Assembly (NCBI RefSeq): GCF_022271405.1
Contig: NZ_JAJNAL010000004.1
Location: 108,393-172,392 of the forward strand
Source: Rhodopseudomonas infernalis
GTDB taxonomy: Bacteria > Pseudomonadota > Alphaproteobacteria > Rhizobiales > Xanthobacteraceae
Direction: 5' to 3'
Length of the DNA: 64,000 nucleotides
Below are positions 39,276 to 49,747 of the stretch, in pieces (position 1 is the first letter of the stretch; each line of letters starts with the position of its first letter). Both the position numbers and the translations under genes were made by a program. The notes under the pieces were generated by a model that made no database searches, was not told the DNA's origin, and saw only the letters and a program-made list of their open reading frames with translations.

Positions 39276-40547
39276 TCAAGCCGTCATCATCCGCTTCCAT
39301 TGATCATAAGCGGCGCGCATGCCGGTTTCGGCGCTGACGTCGCTGCGATGCCGGCCGTCCGGCAGGCTCTCTTCCTTCGGAAAGCCGCGGTTCAGCATGA
39401 TCCACATGTCCTCGCCGCCCTGGGCGCCGTGCTGGACGCGGTCCCACACTTCGGCGTCGTCGGGGCTGCCGAAACCCATCGGGCCCTGGAAGAATTCGTG
39501 CAGGCGGATCCGGGCGCGGTTGGCCGCCGCCGGGCCGCCGTCCATGCCGATCGCGATGTGGCGGATCTCGGTCTCGTTCACCGACACCGGCTGCAGCACG
39601 CGGAAGAACGCCATCGAGCAGGCGAGGTTGGGGAACAGGTTGATGTTGAAGCCGGAGCCGCCGACGGCGCGGACGATGCGGCGGACTTCCGTGTCGGAGT
39701 AACCTTCAGCCGCCAGCTCCTTGGCGAGGTCGGCGAATTTCTCCGGGATCGGCGCCTCGAGATTGTCGTCGAGGTCGATCAGTTCGGGGATCATCACCAT
39801 CACGCTGTGACCGTTGCCGAGATCCTCGACAAAGCCGCCATTGTTCAGCATGTCGAGCTGCTGCTCGGTCTCCTTGTCGACCGCGGTGAGAAAGGATTTG
39901 TGCACCAGCGGGAAGTGATAGGCGTCGGTGGTGTTCTCGAGCTGGATCTTCCAGTTGCCGGGGAAGCGGAACTTGTGCTCGCCGAGCGTCTTCACCGGAT
40001 AACCGCCGCCCTGCTTCATAAACAGGTCGATCCACTTCCTGGCGGGGCCGAGGAAGTCGGCGAGCGGTTCGATATCGTCGCGGAATGTCGCGAAGATCAG
40101 GCCGTTGTATTCCTCGACGCGCAGCGACTTCAAAGACAGTTGACTGCGGTCGAGCGAGGTTTCGTCGTAGCCGTTTTCGTAAGGCACGCCGCGCAGCTTG
40201 CCGTCGAGCGAGTAGCCCCAGCCGTGATACGGGCAGACCAGGCTGGATGTCTTGCCCTTGCGCACTTCGCACAGCGTCGCGCCGCGGTGCCGGCAGCGGT
40301 TGAGGTGGACATGCACTTGGCCCTTGCGATCGCGCACCACGATCACCGGTTCGAGCCCGACCTGCGCCATCTTGAAGTCGCCGTTGTTCGGGATCTCGCT
40401 GACATGCGCGACCCAGACCCAGGTGTTGTGGAAGATCTTGGTCATCTCGGCTTCGAAGATCGCCGGGTCGGTGTAGAGCGGCGTGCGGACGCGATCCTTG
40501 CGGATCAGATCGTCGGGGGAGGTGGAGAGTTCTGCCAGGCTGGTCAT
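39276..40547 (-). CDS. Rieske-type aromatic-ring-hydroxylating dioxygenase alpha subunit
   Basis: A 423-residue catalytic subunit. The Rieske 2Fe-2S ligands are Cys85 and His87 in NRCRHRGATLC and Cys105 and His108 in VCPYHGWGY. The mononuclear iron site is DAYHFPLVH with Asp208, His211 and His216, the third ligand probably an Asp further on. The enzyme adds both atoms of O2 to an aromatic ring. No ferredoxin or reductase gene is present in the operon apart from the flavin reductase, so electron supply must come from elsewhere or from an atypical partner. The substrate is unknown. Confidence 0.93.
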   Translation of the reverse strand: MTSLAELSTSPDDLIRKDRVRTPLYTDPAIFEAEMTKIFHNTWVWVAHVSEIPNNGDFKMAQVGLEPVIVVRDRKGQVHVHLNRCRHRGATLCEVRKGKTSSLVCPYHGWGYSLDGKLRGVPYENGYDETSLDRSQLSLKSLRVEEYNGLIFATFRDDIEPLADFLGPARKWIDLFMKQGGGYPVKTLGEHKFRFPGNWKIQLENTTDAYHFPLVHKSFLTAVDKETEQQLDMLNNGGFVEDLGNGHSVMVMIPELIDLDDNLEAPIPEKFADLAKELAAEGYSDTEVRRIVRAVGGSGFNINLFPNLACSMAFFRVLQPVSVNETEIRHIAIGMDGGPAAANRARIRLHEFFQGPMGFGSPDDAEVWDRVQHGAQGGEDMWIMLNRGFPKEESLPDGRHRSDVSAETGMRAAYDQWKRMMTA

Positions 40548-40599
40548 GCGTCTGGTCCTTGTCGCAGGGAGATATCCGAAGCTGAAAGGCGGCGAGTGA

Positions 40600-41760
40600 T
40601 CATGGGAAGCCGGGGACCGAGGGCAGCCCGAGCAGCACGCGGCCGGCGCTCTGCATCGTGCCCTCGTTGAGGAAGGCGTGCTGCGCGACCACGAAGCTGT
40701 CGGTCAGCGCCCGCGCCAGCGGATGGCCCTGATAGATCGAGGTGGTGCCGGTCAGTTCGGTCGCCATCCGCGTCACGTCGGCGCCGGTCTTGGCGGCGTG
40801 GCTCGCGGCGAGCCGCAGCACCGTGGTCGCTTCGGCCGAAGGTTTGTCGCCGGCGCGGACGATGTCCCAGGTCTGTTCGGTCGCCTCGTAAAAGAAGGCG
40901 CGGGCGGCGCGCAGATTGGCTTCGGCCTTGGCGACCGCAACCTGCACATAGCCTCGATCGGCGAGCTTCGGCGCGCCGGTGATCGAGACGCGGCCGCCGG
41001 CCATATCGATCACTTCATCGAGTGCGCCGCGCGCCACCCCGAGGCCGACCACGGCGAGTACTTGCGCGGCGAGGCCGAGCGATGGATAGCGATAGATGTC
41101 GGCATTGACCGAGGCACCGCCGCCGCGGATCAGCGTCCATTCCTCGGGAACGACCACGTCCTCGACGACGAGGTCGTGGCTGCCGGTGCCTTCCAGCCCG
41201 ATCACATCCCAGTTCTGGCGGATCTCGACTTTCTCCGCCGGCATCACCGCGACGCGCGGCAGGCCGCCGGACGCATCACCCTCGACCGAGATGCCGACGC
41301 CGATCAGCGACGCGCCGGTGCAGCCGCTGCCGAACTTCCAAGTGCCGTTGACCAGGAAGCCGCCCGGCACGCGCTTGGCCGGCTGCAGCGGGAACAGGCC
41401 GCCGGCGAACACCACGTCGGGACCGTTCGCGTAGAGCTTGCGCAGCGTCGGCTCGGGCAGCGCGGCCAGATACGTAGCGGCTGCGCCGAAGCTGGCGACC
41501 CAGCCGGCCGAGCCATCGGCTTCCGCAATCTTCTCGATCATCCGGCAGAATTCGGCCGGGCTCTTTTCGTCGCCGCCGAACATCCGCGCCACCATCGCCC
41601 GATAGATGCCGGCCTTGCGCAGCCGCTCGATGATGTCCAGCGAGACGTGCTGCTGCGCGCCGAACTCGGCACGGCGGTTGCGGATGTCGGCGATGACCGC
41701 GTCGAAATCCTCGATCGGCGCGGCCGGCTTCCAGTGGATCACGCTGGCGACGTCGGTCAT
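40600..41760 (-). CDS. Acyl-CoA-dehydrogenase-like flavin monooxygenase (HpaH/HsaA type)
   Basis: A 386-residue protein starting MTDVASVIHWKPAAPIEDFD behind AGAGGA. The fold is that of acyl-CoA dehydrogenases, but GWVASFGAAATYLAALPE, WKFGSGCTGASLIGVGI, GLEGTGSHDLVVEDVVVPEEWT and the C-terminal GTTSIYQGHPLARALTDSFVVAQHAFLN are typical of the group D, reduced-flavin-dependent monooxygenases (HsaA, HpaH-type). The flavin reductase four genes downstream would be its partner. It is the first gene of the leftward operon and carries the shared upstream motif at 41863-41894. Confidence 0.87.
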   Translation of the reverse strand: MTDVASVIHWKPAAPIEDFDAVIADIRNRRAEFGAQQHVSLDIIERLRKAGIYRAMVARMFGGDEKSPAEFCRMIEKIAEADGSAGWVASFGAAATYLAALPEPTLRKLYANGPDVVFAGGLFPLQPAKRVPGGFLVNGTWKFGSGCTGASLIGVGISVEGDASGGLPRVAVMPAEKVEIRQNWDVIGLEGTGSHDLVVEDVVVPEEWTLIRGGGASVNADIYRYPSLGLAAQVLAVVGLGVARGALDEVIDMAGGRVSITGAPKLADRGYVQVAVAKAEANLRAARAFFYEATEQTWDIVRAGDKPSAEATTVLRLAASHAAKTGADVTRMATELTGTTSIYQGHPLARALTDSFVVAQHAFLNEGTMQSAGRVLLGLPSVPGFP

Positions 41761-42218
41761 GGTGTCCTCTTTGCGGTTGGGGCTGGCGTCCGCGCTGCGA
41801 GGAGATTCGGTGCCTGTTAATGACGGCGTCGACGGCCTCGCTACCTGCAAAAGACAATCATGAACTACTAGAACATTCCAGTGAATTATCAAGCGTTAGC
41901 GCATCAATTTCGGGCGCTTGCCTGCACGCGCAATACGCATCGTGCGAACCAGACAGGCAGAAGGGGCGATTGTTGCGGCGCACGCTGCACGCCGCGTGCG
42001 ATGGCTTGCGCGGCCCACCCGCGCCTGCGCGCGTAGCTCGGACAAGGCTGGAACTGATCGGCCGTCTCCGGGCGTCCACCTGATGCGGCGTCTGGAATAA
42101 TTGTCGATTGGCCCGGCGAGATATTGTCATTTTCCACAATCTCGGGAAGTGTCGCGACGGTGCAGCGAGCGGCGTCTCGCGGCGAGAATGCGATCGATCG
42201 ACGGGGCGGGACCAGCAG
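41761..42218. other. Divergent regulatory region between the catabolic operon and marR
   Basis: About 458 bases without a convincing gene. It contains the 32-bp shared motif (41863-41894), which points to the catabolic operon, and a GC-rich stretch toward the regulator. In-frame extensions of the regulator up to 42108 lack homology-like features. Confidence 0.6.
41863..41894 (-). promoter_or_regulatory. Shared promoter/operator motif, copy 1
   Basis: Read leftward it runs GCTTGAT, TTC, CTGGAAT and ends AGTAGTT. It matches the copy at 42845-42876 at 24 of 32 positions with no gaps. It contains a TTGATA -35-like box, 17 bases, then AGTAGT, and a dyad ATTC-N4-GAAT in the spacer. It lies about 100 bases before the monooxygenase start. 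Confidence 0.65.
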
Positions 42219-42695
42219 ATGCAGAGTAAGAACGACGGCATGAAGCGACGAATCCGGGCTGATGACAGCCGTTTTCTCGCCAACCGCTCGCCGTTCTTCC
42301 ACAACGTACGCATGCTGGCGCGCTATTCGGCGCGCATGAACGCGATCCTGAAACCCGCCGGCCTTGATGTGCCGAAATGGCGGGTGCTGATGCTGCTGGT
42401 TGAGGGGCGGCCGATCACCGTCTCGCAGATTGCGGACGAGGCGGTGGTCAATATCTCGACCATGGCCAAGATCATCAACCGGATGACCGACGACGGCCTG
42501 GTGACGGTGCGGACGTCGAGCGCCGACGCCCGCTCGACCGAAGTTTTCATCACCGACGCTGGTGAGCAGGTGCTCGAGGTGGTGCGGGACAAGGTCGCGT
42601 ATCTGTTCAAGGAAGCGCTGCGTGGCCTGACCAAGGCCGAGGTGCAACTCCTCAACACACTGTCCGTCAAGATTTACGACAACCTGTCGCCGTAG
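42219..42695 (+). CDS. MarR-family transcriptional regulator
   Basis: A 158-residue winged-helix regulator; starts at 42219 or 42240 are both possible and neither has a strong ribosome site. The DNA-binding region is clear: AGLDVPKWRVLMLLVEGRP, then ITVSQIADEAVVNISTMAKIINRMTDDGLVTVRTS (about 62-97), the wing with SSADARSTEVFITDAGEQVL, and a C-terminal dimer helix. It lies between the two operons that share an upstream motif and probably controls them in response to an aromatic ligand or CoA ester. The ligand is unknown. Confidence 0.88.
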   Translation: MQSKNDGMKRRIRADDSRFLANRSPFFHNVRMLARYSARMNAILKPAGLDVPKWRVLMLLVEGRPITVSQIADEAVVNISTMAKIINRMTDDGLVTVRTSSADARSTEVFITDAGEQVLEVVRDKVAYLFKEALRGLTKAEVQLLNTLSVKIYDNLSP

Positions 42696-42844
42696 CCCAC
42701 AAACATCGCCTAAGCTCGGTCATCGGGACCGTTTTGCCCGCGCAGGGCGGCGGTGCTTGCGCCTCCGGCAGCGCCGAGCGCGGGCATTTTGACTGCGAAA
42801 GCAGCAAATCGCAGCGAGATTATGTGCAGCGCGCCGTTTTAAGT

Positions 42845-42876
42845 TGCTTGATTGTTCGCTGGAATATTTCACTAAT
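42845..42876 (+). promoter_or_regulatory. Shared promoter/operator motif, copy 2
   Basis: Read rightward: GCTTGAT, TTC, CTGGAAT, then ACTAATT at the end. TTGATT, a 17-base spacer and ACTAAT form a plausible promoter, and the TTC-N4-GAA dyad lies in the spacer. The end ACTAATT also faces an inverted AATTAGT at 42898-42904. It lies about 130 bases before the binding-protein start. Confidence 0.65.
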
Positions 42877-43003
42877 TAGGTCGATCGCTGCAGGCGGGAA
42901 TTAGTTGCGTTAAAAGCCCTCTGCAGATCTCCGCGCCCGATCCGAGCGGCCATGCCGCCAAGCTCGGCAGCGGCCCAGCAACGACGGATGGGAAGAGGAC
43001 CTC

Positions 43004-44149
43004 ATGCAGAAATTCAAGGCGCTCGCGGCCGCGGCGATCCTGACGACACTGGCCGGTCCGGCGATGGCCCAGGTCAAGGTCGGCGTCATCGCCTCGTCGA
43101 CCGGGCCGATCTCGGTGGTCGGCCTGCAGCAGAAGAACACGGTGGCGCTGCTGCCGAAGAAGATCGGCGACGTCACGGTCGACTACATCTACATGGATGA
43201 TAACAGCGACCCGACTCAGGCGACCAAAAACGTCCAGAAGTTCCTGATCGAGGACAAGGTCGACGCCATCATCGGCCCGTCGGGTTCGCCCAACGCGGTC
43301 GCAGTCTTACCGTTCATCGCCGACGCCAAGACCGTGATGCTGGCGCCGGTCGGTTCCACCGCGGTTGTGCTGCCGATGGATGAAAAGAAGAAGTGGGTGT
43401 TCAAGACCACCCAGAACGACAACCTCGTCATGGACGCGCTGGTCGCGCACATGAAGAAGAACGGTGTCAAGACGGTCGCCTTCATCGGCACCAACGATCC
43501 GCTCGGCGCCAACTTCGCCAAGGCGTTCAAGACGGTGATCGAGCGCGAAGGCATCAAGCTGATCGCCGAAGAAACCTTCAGCCGCGCCGATACGTCGGTC
43601 GCCGGCCAGGCGCTCAAGATCCTGTCGGCAGCGCCGGACGCGGTGCTGGTCGGCGCCGCCGGCGCCACCACGGTGCTGCCCGAAGTGACGCTGGTCGATC
43701 AGGGCTACAAGGGCAAGATCTATCAGACCCACGGCGCTGCGACGCCGGAATTCCTCAAGCTCGGCGGCAAGAAGGTCGAGGGCACCGTGCTGGCCGCGAG
43801 CCCGATGCTGGTGCAGGCGCAGGTCGGCGACGACGTGCCGTCCAAGGCTTCGGGCCAGGCTTACATCGACGCCTATACCAAGGTGTACAACGTTGCGCCT
43901 GGCACGTTCGGTGCCAACGTTTGGGACGCTGGGCTGCTGCTCGAGCGGACCGTTCCGATCGCGGCGGCGAAGGGCAAGCCGGGCACGCCGGAGTTTCGCG
44001 CCGCGCTGCGCGACGCGCTGGAGAACGTCAAGGAGCTGACCGGCGCACAGGGCGTCTACAACATGACCCCGGCCGATCACTCCGGCTTCGATGCGCGCAG
44101 CATCGTCCTCGTCACCGTCAAGGACGGCGCCTGGCAGCTGCTGAAGTAA
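43004..44149 (+). CDS. Periplasmic substrate-binding protein of a branched-chain-amino-acid-type ABC transporter
   Basis: A 381-residue Leu/Ile/Val-binding-protein (LivK-like, type 1 periplasmic) family member. Signal peptide about 1-22 ends GPAMA before QVKVGVIASSTGPIS. The binding fold includes MDDNSDPTQATKNVQKFLIEDKVDAIIGPSGSPNAVAVLP, positions about 65-104. In Rhodopseudomonas and relatives such proteins often bind aromatic acids, so the neighbouring dioxygenase operon makes an aromatic compound plausible; this is inference. An ATG with GGAAGAGG upstream is used. Confidence 0.93.
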   Translation: MQKFKALAAAAILTTLAGPAMAQVKVGVIASSTGPISVVGLQQKNTVALLPKKIGDVTVDYIYMDDNSDPTQATKNVQKFLIEDKVDAIIGPSGSPNAVAVLPFIADAKTVMLAPVGSTAVVLPMDEKKKWVFKTTQNDNLVMDALVAHMKKNGVKTVAFIGTNDPLGANFAKAFKTVIEREGIKLIAEETFSRADTSVAGQALKILSAAPDAVLVGAAGATTVLPEVTLVDQGYKGKIYQTHGAATPEFLKLGGKKVEGTVLAASPMLVQAQVGDDVPSKASGQAYIDAYTKVYNVAPGTFGANVWDAGLLLERTVPIAAAKGKPGTPEFRAALRDALENVKELTGAQGVYNMTPADHSGFDARSIVLVTVKDGAWQLLK

Positions 44150-44163
44150 CACCGCGTCTCCGG

Positions 44164-44192
44164 CCGCGGACATCGCCCTTCGCGATCCGCGG
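44164..44192 (+). terminator. Stem-loop between the binding-protein and permease genes
   Basis: CCGCGG (44164-44169) pairs with CCGCGG (44187-44192), and inner ATCGC (44172-44176) pairs with GCGAT (44182-44186) with a small bulge. It lies 14 bases after the binding-protein stop and lacks a U-tract. It may give partial termination or 3'-end protection so that binding protein exceeds the permease. Confidence 0.45.
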
Positions 44193-44269
44193 TCGGCCTC
44201 GCCCCGACCGGCACCTTCGACCATCCGCACGGCAGGCGGCGCCAAACCCGCGTCGTCGAAAGGATCTTC

Positions 44270-47130
44270 GTGAATCTCGTCGTCGCTCTGTTTCTGGCTC
44301 AGGACGGCATTGCCAATGGCGTGGTCTACGCGCTGCTGGCGGTCGCGATCGTGGTGTTGTTCTCGGTCACCCGCATCACCTTCGTGCCGCAGGGCGAGTT
44401 CGTCTCCTACGGGGCGCTCACCTTCGTCACCATGCAGGACGGGCAGCGGCCGGGCACGATCCCGCTGCTCGGCCTGCTGATCGCCCTGCACGTCGGGCTT
44501 GATCTGATTGGCGGTTGGCGCAAGCAGCGCCCGGCGGCGCTGCTGCTGTCGAGCCTGCGCAGCGTCGCGAGTGCGCTGATCGTGCTGGCGCTGGCCTATG
44601 CGGCCACCAGCTTCGACCTGCCGCTGCTGCTGAAAGCCGTGATTGCGATCGCGGTGGTCACCGCCGCCGGCCCGCTGCTCTACCGCATCGTCTATCAGCC
44701 GCTCGCCGATGCCTCGGTGCTGGTGCTGCTGATCGTGTCGGTGGCGCTGCATTTCGTGATGACCGGGCTGGCGCTCTACATCTTCGGGCCGAGCGGCCAG
44801 CGCTCGGCGCCGCTGCTCGACATCACGTTTCCAGTCATGGGCGTGCCGATCGCCGGCCAGACGCTACTGATCCTGGGCGTCACTGTGGTGGTGATCGTCG
44901 CGCTGTACTTCGCCTCGCAGCACACACTGTACGGCAAGGCCATGCAGGCGGTGGCGCTGAACCGCACAGGCGCGCGGCTGATGGGTATTTCCACCTCACT
45001 GGCCGGCCGTACCTCTTTCCTGGTCGCCGCCTTCATCGGCGCGCTGGCCGGCGTGCTGATCTCGCCGACCACCACGATCCTGTACGACACCGGCTTCCTG
45101 CTCGGCCTCAAGGGTTTTGTCGGCGCGATTCTCGGCGGCTTGGCCAGCTATCCCATCTCGGCGCTCGGCGCGTTGCTGATCGGCCTGTTGGAGAGCTACT
45201 CGTCGTTCTTCGCCTCGACCTACAAGGAAGTCATCGTCTTCAGCCTGATCATCCCGATCCTCTTGGTGCAGACGCTGCGCCAGCACCGCATCAAGGAAGA
45301 CGACGACCACGGCGCCGAGGCGCTGCCGGCGCAGGCCAATCTGTCGCCGCAGGCGCTGCAATTCCGCCGCCGGATCAAGACCGGCCTCGGCATCGCGTTC
45401 GTGCTTGCCGTCGCGGCGGCGCCCGCCGTGTTCTCGGATTACGAGATCGCGCTGCTGAATTACGTCGGCCTCGCCGCGATCGTGGTGCTCGGCCTGGTGC
45501 TGCTCACCGGCGTTGCGGGGCTGACCTCGTTCGCGCAGGCCGCCTATGTGGGCATTGGCGCCTACATCACCGGCTACGTCTCCTCGACCTACGGTCTGTC
45601 GCCGTGGCTGACGCTGCCGCTGGCGCTCGCGGTCGCCTTCGTGCTGGCGCTGTTCGGCTCGCTGATCACGGCGCGGCTGTCGGGGCACTATCTGCCGCTG
45701 GCGACGCTGTCGCTCGCGGTGGTCGCTTATTATCTGTTCGCCGCGTTGCCGCAGACCGGCGGGCAGGCCGGCATGACCAACATTCCGCCGCTGACCATCG
45801 CGGGTATCGCGGTTCACAGCCCCAAGGCCTGGTATGCGGGCATCTGGGGCGCGCTGCTGTTGCTGCAACTGGCGATGACCAATCTGCTCGACTCCCGCCC
45901 CGGCCGCGCCATCCGGGCGCTGAAGTCCGGCACCATCATGGCCGAAAGCCTCGGCGTCGACACCTGGAAGGCGAAGATCGCGGCGTTCGTCATCGCCTGC
46001 CTCTTGGCGGCGCTGGCCGGCTGGTTCTACGCGCACTACCAGCGCTTCCTCAATCCGTCGCCGTTCTCGTTCAACCAGGGCATCGAGTATCTGTTCATGG
46101 CGGTGATCGGCGGCGCGGGCTCGATCGGCGGCGCGCTGGTCGGCTCCGGCATCGTGGTGCTGGCCAATCAGTGGCTGCAGACCAATCTGCCGCTGCTGCT
46201 CGGCATGCAGGGCGATTTCCAGGTGATCATCTTCGGCATCGTCGCCATGGCAATGCTGCAGCTTCTGCCGCGCGGCATCTGGCCGGCGCTGCTCGATCTC
46301 ACCGGGATGCGGCTGCCGAAGGCGTGGTCGATGTCCAAGGACACCGCGCCGCTGCCGGCGCGCGACAAGCCGCGGCCGGGGGAGACCGTGCTGGCGGTGC
46401 GCGGCGTGTCGAAGAATTTCGGCGCGATCGCCGCCAACCGCGACATCAGCCTTGACGCCAAGGCCGGCGAGATCCTGGCGCTGATCGGCCCGAACGGTGC
46501 CGGCAAGAGTACGCTTTTCGACCTGATCTCCGGCGTGCAGCGGCCGTCGAGCGGCACCGTGCACTTCCTCGGCCGCGAGAGCAGCTACTTCCCGCGCACG
46601 CTGTCCCGCGACGGCATGGGCCGCACCTTCCAGCACGTCCGCATCATTCCCGAGATGACCGTGCTGGAGAACACCGCGCTCGGCGCCCACGCCCGCGTCG
46701 ACACCTCGTTCGCCTCGGCGGCGCTTCGCCTCGATCGGCCAACCGAGGCGCGGCTGATCGGCGAGGCGCTGCGCCAGCTCGCCCGCGTCGGGCTGGAGAG
46801 CGGCGCGACGCAAACCGCCGGCAGCCTCTCGCTCGGCCAGCAGCGCGTGCTGGAGATCGCCCGCGCGCTCGCCTCCGATCCGTGCCTGCTGCTGCTGGAT
46901 GAGCCCGCCGCCGGCCTGCGTCATCTCGAAAAGCAGGCGCTGGCGCGGCTGCTGAAGCAGCTCAAGGCCGAGGGCATCGCGGTGATCGTGGTCGAGCACG
47001 ACATGGACTTCGTGATGAACCTCGCCGACCGCATCGTCGTCATGCAGTTCGGCCAGAAGCTCGCCGAAGGCACGCCGTGCGAGATCCAGCGCAACCCGGC
47101 CGTGATCGAGGCCTATCTCGGAGGCGCCGA

Positions 47131-47134
<4 letters not shown>
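44270..47134 (+). CDS. Fused LivH-LivM-LivG ABC transporter protein (two permeases plus ATPase)
   Basis: A single 954-residue frame holds what is usually three genes. The LivH-type permease covers about 1-345 with [19 protein letters not shown] and the EAA-like region [22 protein letters not shown] charged linker (345-365) leads to the LivM-type permease, about 370-680, with [33 protein letters not shown] short linker leads to the LivG-type ATPase (about 700-954): Walker [10 protein letters not shown] near 740, signature SLGQQ near 852, Walker B LLLLDEP near 876 and the switch [12 protein letters not shown] start behind AAAGGA. The stop overlaps livF (ATGA). Confidence 0.92.
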
Positions 47135-47895
<761 letters not shown>

Positions 47896-47961
47896 CACGC
47901 GGCCCGCCGAAGCGTCGCTCCGGCGGGGACGGACTTCGTAGCAACCAGGAGCACCACGCTC

Positions 47962-48687
47962 ATGAACGCGCATGCCTCGATGAATCACATGACCGAAGCC
48001 CAGCTCCGCACCGAGCTGGCGCTGTGCTATCGGCTGATCGATTTCTTCGGCTGGACCGAGATGATCTTCAACCACGTCTCGGTGCGGCTGCCCGGCGCCG
48101 AGAAGCGCTACCTCGTCAATCCGTTCGGCCTCAACTACAACGAGGTGACGCCCGACAATCTGCTCACCGTCGACGTCTCCGGCGAACTGATCGGTACCTC
48201 CAACTACAGGCCGAATCCGGCCGGCTTCGCGCTGCACGGCGCAATCCATTCGGCGCGCGAGGATCTGCACTGCGTGCTGCACGCCCACACCACGCCGATG
48301 TCGGCGGTGGCGCAAAAGGCCGGCGGCCTCAGCCATGACAGCTTCTACGGCGCGCAGCTCACCGGGCGGGTCGGCTATCACACCTTCGAGGGCATCACGC
48401 TGTACGACGACGAGCGCGAACGGATGCTCGCCAGCCTCGGCCAGGGCGACGTGCTGATCCTGCGCAACCACGGCGTCGCGGTCGGCGCGCCGGACATTCC
48501 GCGCGCCTTCATGCTGCTGTGGACGGTGCAGCGCGCCTGCGAGATCCAGTGCGCGGCGGGCGGCATTCCGGGCGCCGACACGCCGCTGCCGGATCAGGTC
48601 AAACAGCAATGCGTCGACAGCTCGCGCGACCTGATCGCCAGAGCAGCTTCGCGCGGCTGTTCTTCGACGCCGCGGTGCGCCGCATGA
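47962..48687 (+). CDS. Class II aldolase/adducin-family protein, probable C-terminal frameshift
   Basis: A 241-residue frame of the zinc-dependent class II aldolase fold. It contains HAHTTPMSAVAQKAGGL with zinc-binding His residues and ILRNHGVAVGAPDIPRAFMLLW with a further one. In the family, members act as sugar-phosphate aldolases or as decarboxylases, including dihydroxyphthalate-type decarboxylases, which would suit this context. The last 15 residues (ASRGCSSTPRCAA) look unlike the family, whereas the -1 frame from about 48640 continues as SSFARLFFDAAVRRMTKAQG and ends at 48713. A one-base deletion is likely. Confidence 0.82.
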   Translation: MNAHASMNHMTEAQLRTELALCYRLIDFFGWTEMIFNHVSVRLPGAEKRYLVNPFGLNYNEVTPDNLLTVDVSGELIGTSNYRPNPAGFALHGAIHSAREDLHCVLHAHTTPMSAVAQKAGGLSHDSFYGAQLTGRVGYHTFEGITLYDDERERMLASLGQGDVLILRNHGVAVGAPDIPRAFMLLWTVQRACEIQCAAGGIPGADTPLPDQVKQQCVDSSRDLIARAASRGCSSTPRCAA

Positions 48688-48733
48688 CTAAGGCACAGGG
48701 GCCGGCGTTCTGAGCGCGGGCGTTGCGAACGCC

Positions 48734-49747
48734 ATGAGCGACAGCACGCCAGGCGCGGGCGCCATCGGGGCATCGGTGGCGCCCGCTCGCCTGAAACTAT
48801 GCGTCGTCGGCGCCGGTGCGATCGGCACCGCGCTGGCGGTACGGCTCGCCGCGGGCGGGCACGAGGTCGGCGTGCTGGCGCGCGGCGCGCGGCAGACCTT
48901 CATCGCCAATCACGGCCTGACGCTGCGCGACGGCGACCGCGATTTTGCTTTCCGTCCGACGCTGGCCGACCTCGCCGACCTATCGGCCTATGATCTGGTG
49001 ATCGTCGCGGTGAAGGCCGGCGCGCTGCCGGCGCTGCTGCCGCGGCTCGCGGCTGCCATGCGACCCGACGCGCTGCTGATGCCGGCCATCAATGGCCTGC
49101 CGTGGTGGTACGCCCTCGGCGAACGGCAGCCGCTCGGCGGCCGCCCGATTGCGGCGGTGGATCCGGATGGGAGCTTGCTGCCGCTGTTCGCGCCGGAGCG
49201 GCTGATCGGCTGCGTGGTCTACAGCCGCGTCACCATGCTGGGCAGCGGCCACGTCATCGTCAGCGGCCGGCAGGATCTGCAGCTCGGCGCCGTCGGCGGC
49301 ACGCCGCCGCTCGCGACCATTGCGGCGCAATTTTCCGAGGCCGGCATTGCGGTCCGCGTTGAGTCCGATATCCGCCGCGCGGTCTGGCGCAAGCTGATCC
49401 GCAACGCCGCAACCAATGTCGTGACCGCGCTGACCGGGGCGACGCTGGAGCAGCTCGGCCATGAGGCCGAGACGATCCGCCTGGTCACCGACATCGCGCT
49501 GGAAGTCTCCAACCTCGCCGCCCGTGTCGGCCGCGCTGTCGATCCGGAGATCGACGAACTGATCGCAGTGCTGCGCAGCGCCGGGCCGTTTGCGACCTCG
49601 ATGCTGCAAGACGTGAGGCATGGCCGCGAACCCGAACTCGGCGCCATCGCCGGGGCGCCGCTGGAGCTTGCCGAACTGGTCGGGCAACCGATGCCGACGC
49701 TGCGCGCGGTGGCGACGCTGCTGCGCTTGCACGTCCGAGCGCGCTGA
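48734..49747 (+). CDS. Ketopantoate-reductase-family dehydrogenase
   Basis: A 337-residue NAD(P)-dependent 2-hydroxyacid type dehydrogenase (ApbA/PanE family). The Rossmann motif KLCVVGAGAIGTALAVRLA is at about 20-38, AINGLPWWYAL lies in the middle, and the C-terminal helical domain has WRKLIRNAATNVVTALTGATL. It follows the aldolase-like gene in the same direction, 20 bases after its probable full-length end, and closes the transporter operon. A true pantoate role is possible, but the context suggests another 2-keto or 2-hydroxy acid. Confidence 0.85.
   Translation: MSDSTPGAGAIGASVAPARLKLCVVGAGAIGTALAVRLAAGGHEVGVLARGARQTFIANHGLTLRDGDRDFAFRPTLADLADLSAYDLVIVAVKAGALPALLPRLAAAMRPDALLMPAINGLPWWYALGERQPLGGRPIAAVDPDGSLLPLFAPERLIGCVVYSRVTMLGSGHVIVSGRQDLQLGAVGGTPPLATIAAQFSEAGIAVRVESDIRRAVWRKLIRNAATNVVTALTGATLEQLGHEAETIRLVTDIALEVSNLAARVGRAVDPEIDELIAVLRSAGPFATSMLQDVRHGREPELGAIAGAPLELAELVGQPMPTLRAVATLLRLHVRAR

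Noticed and set aside
44996..46999. 667-codon antisense frame over the fused transporter gene
   Set aside because: Low-complexity Arg/Gln/His translation, antisense to a well-supported ABC transporter protein.
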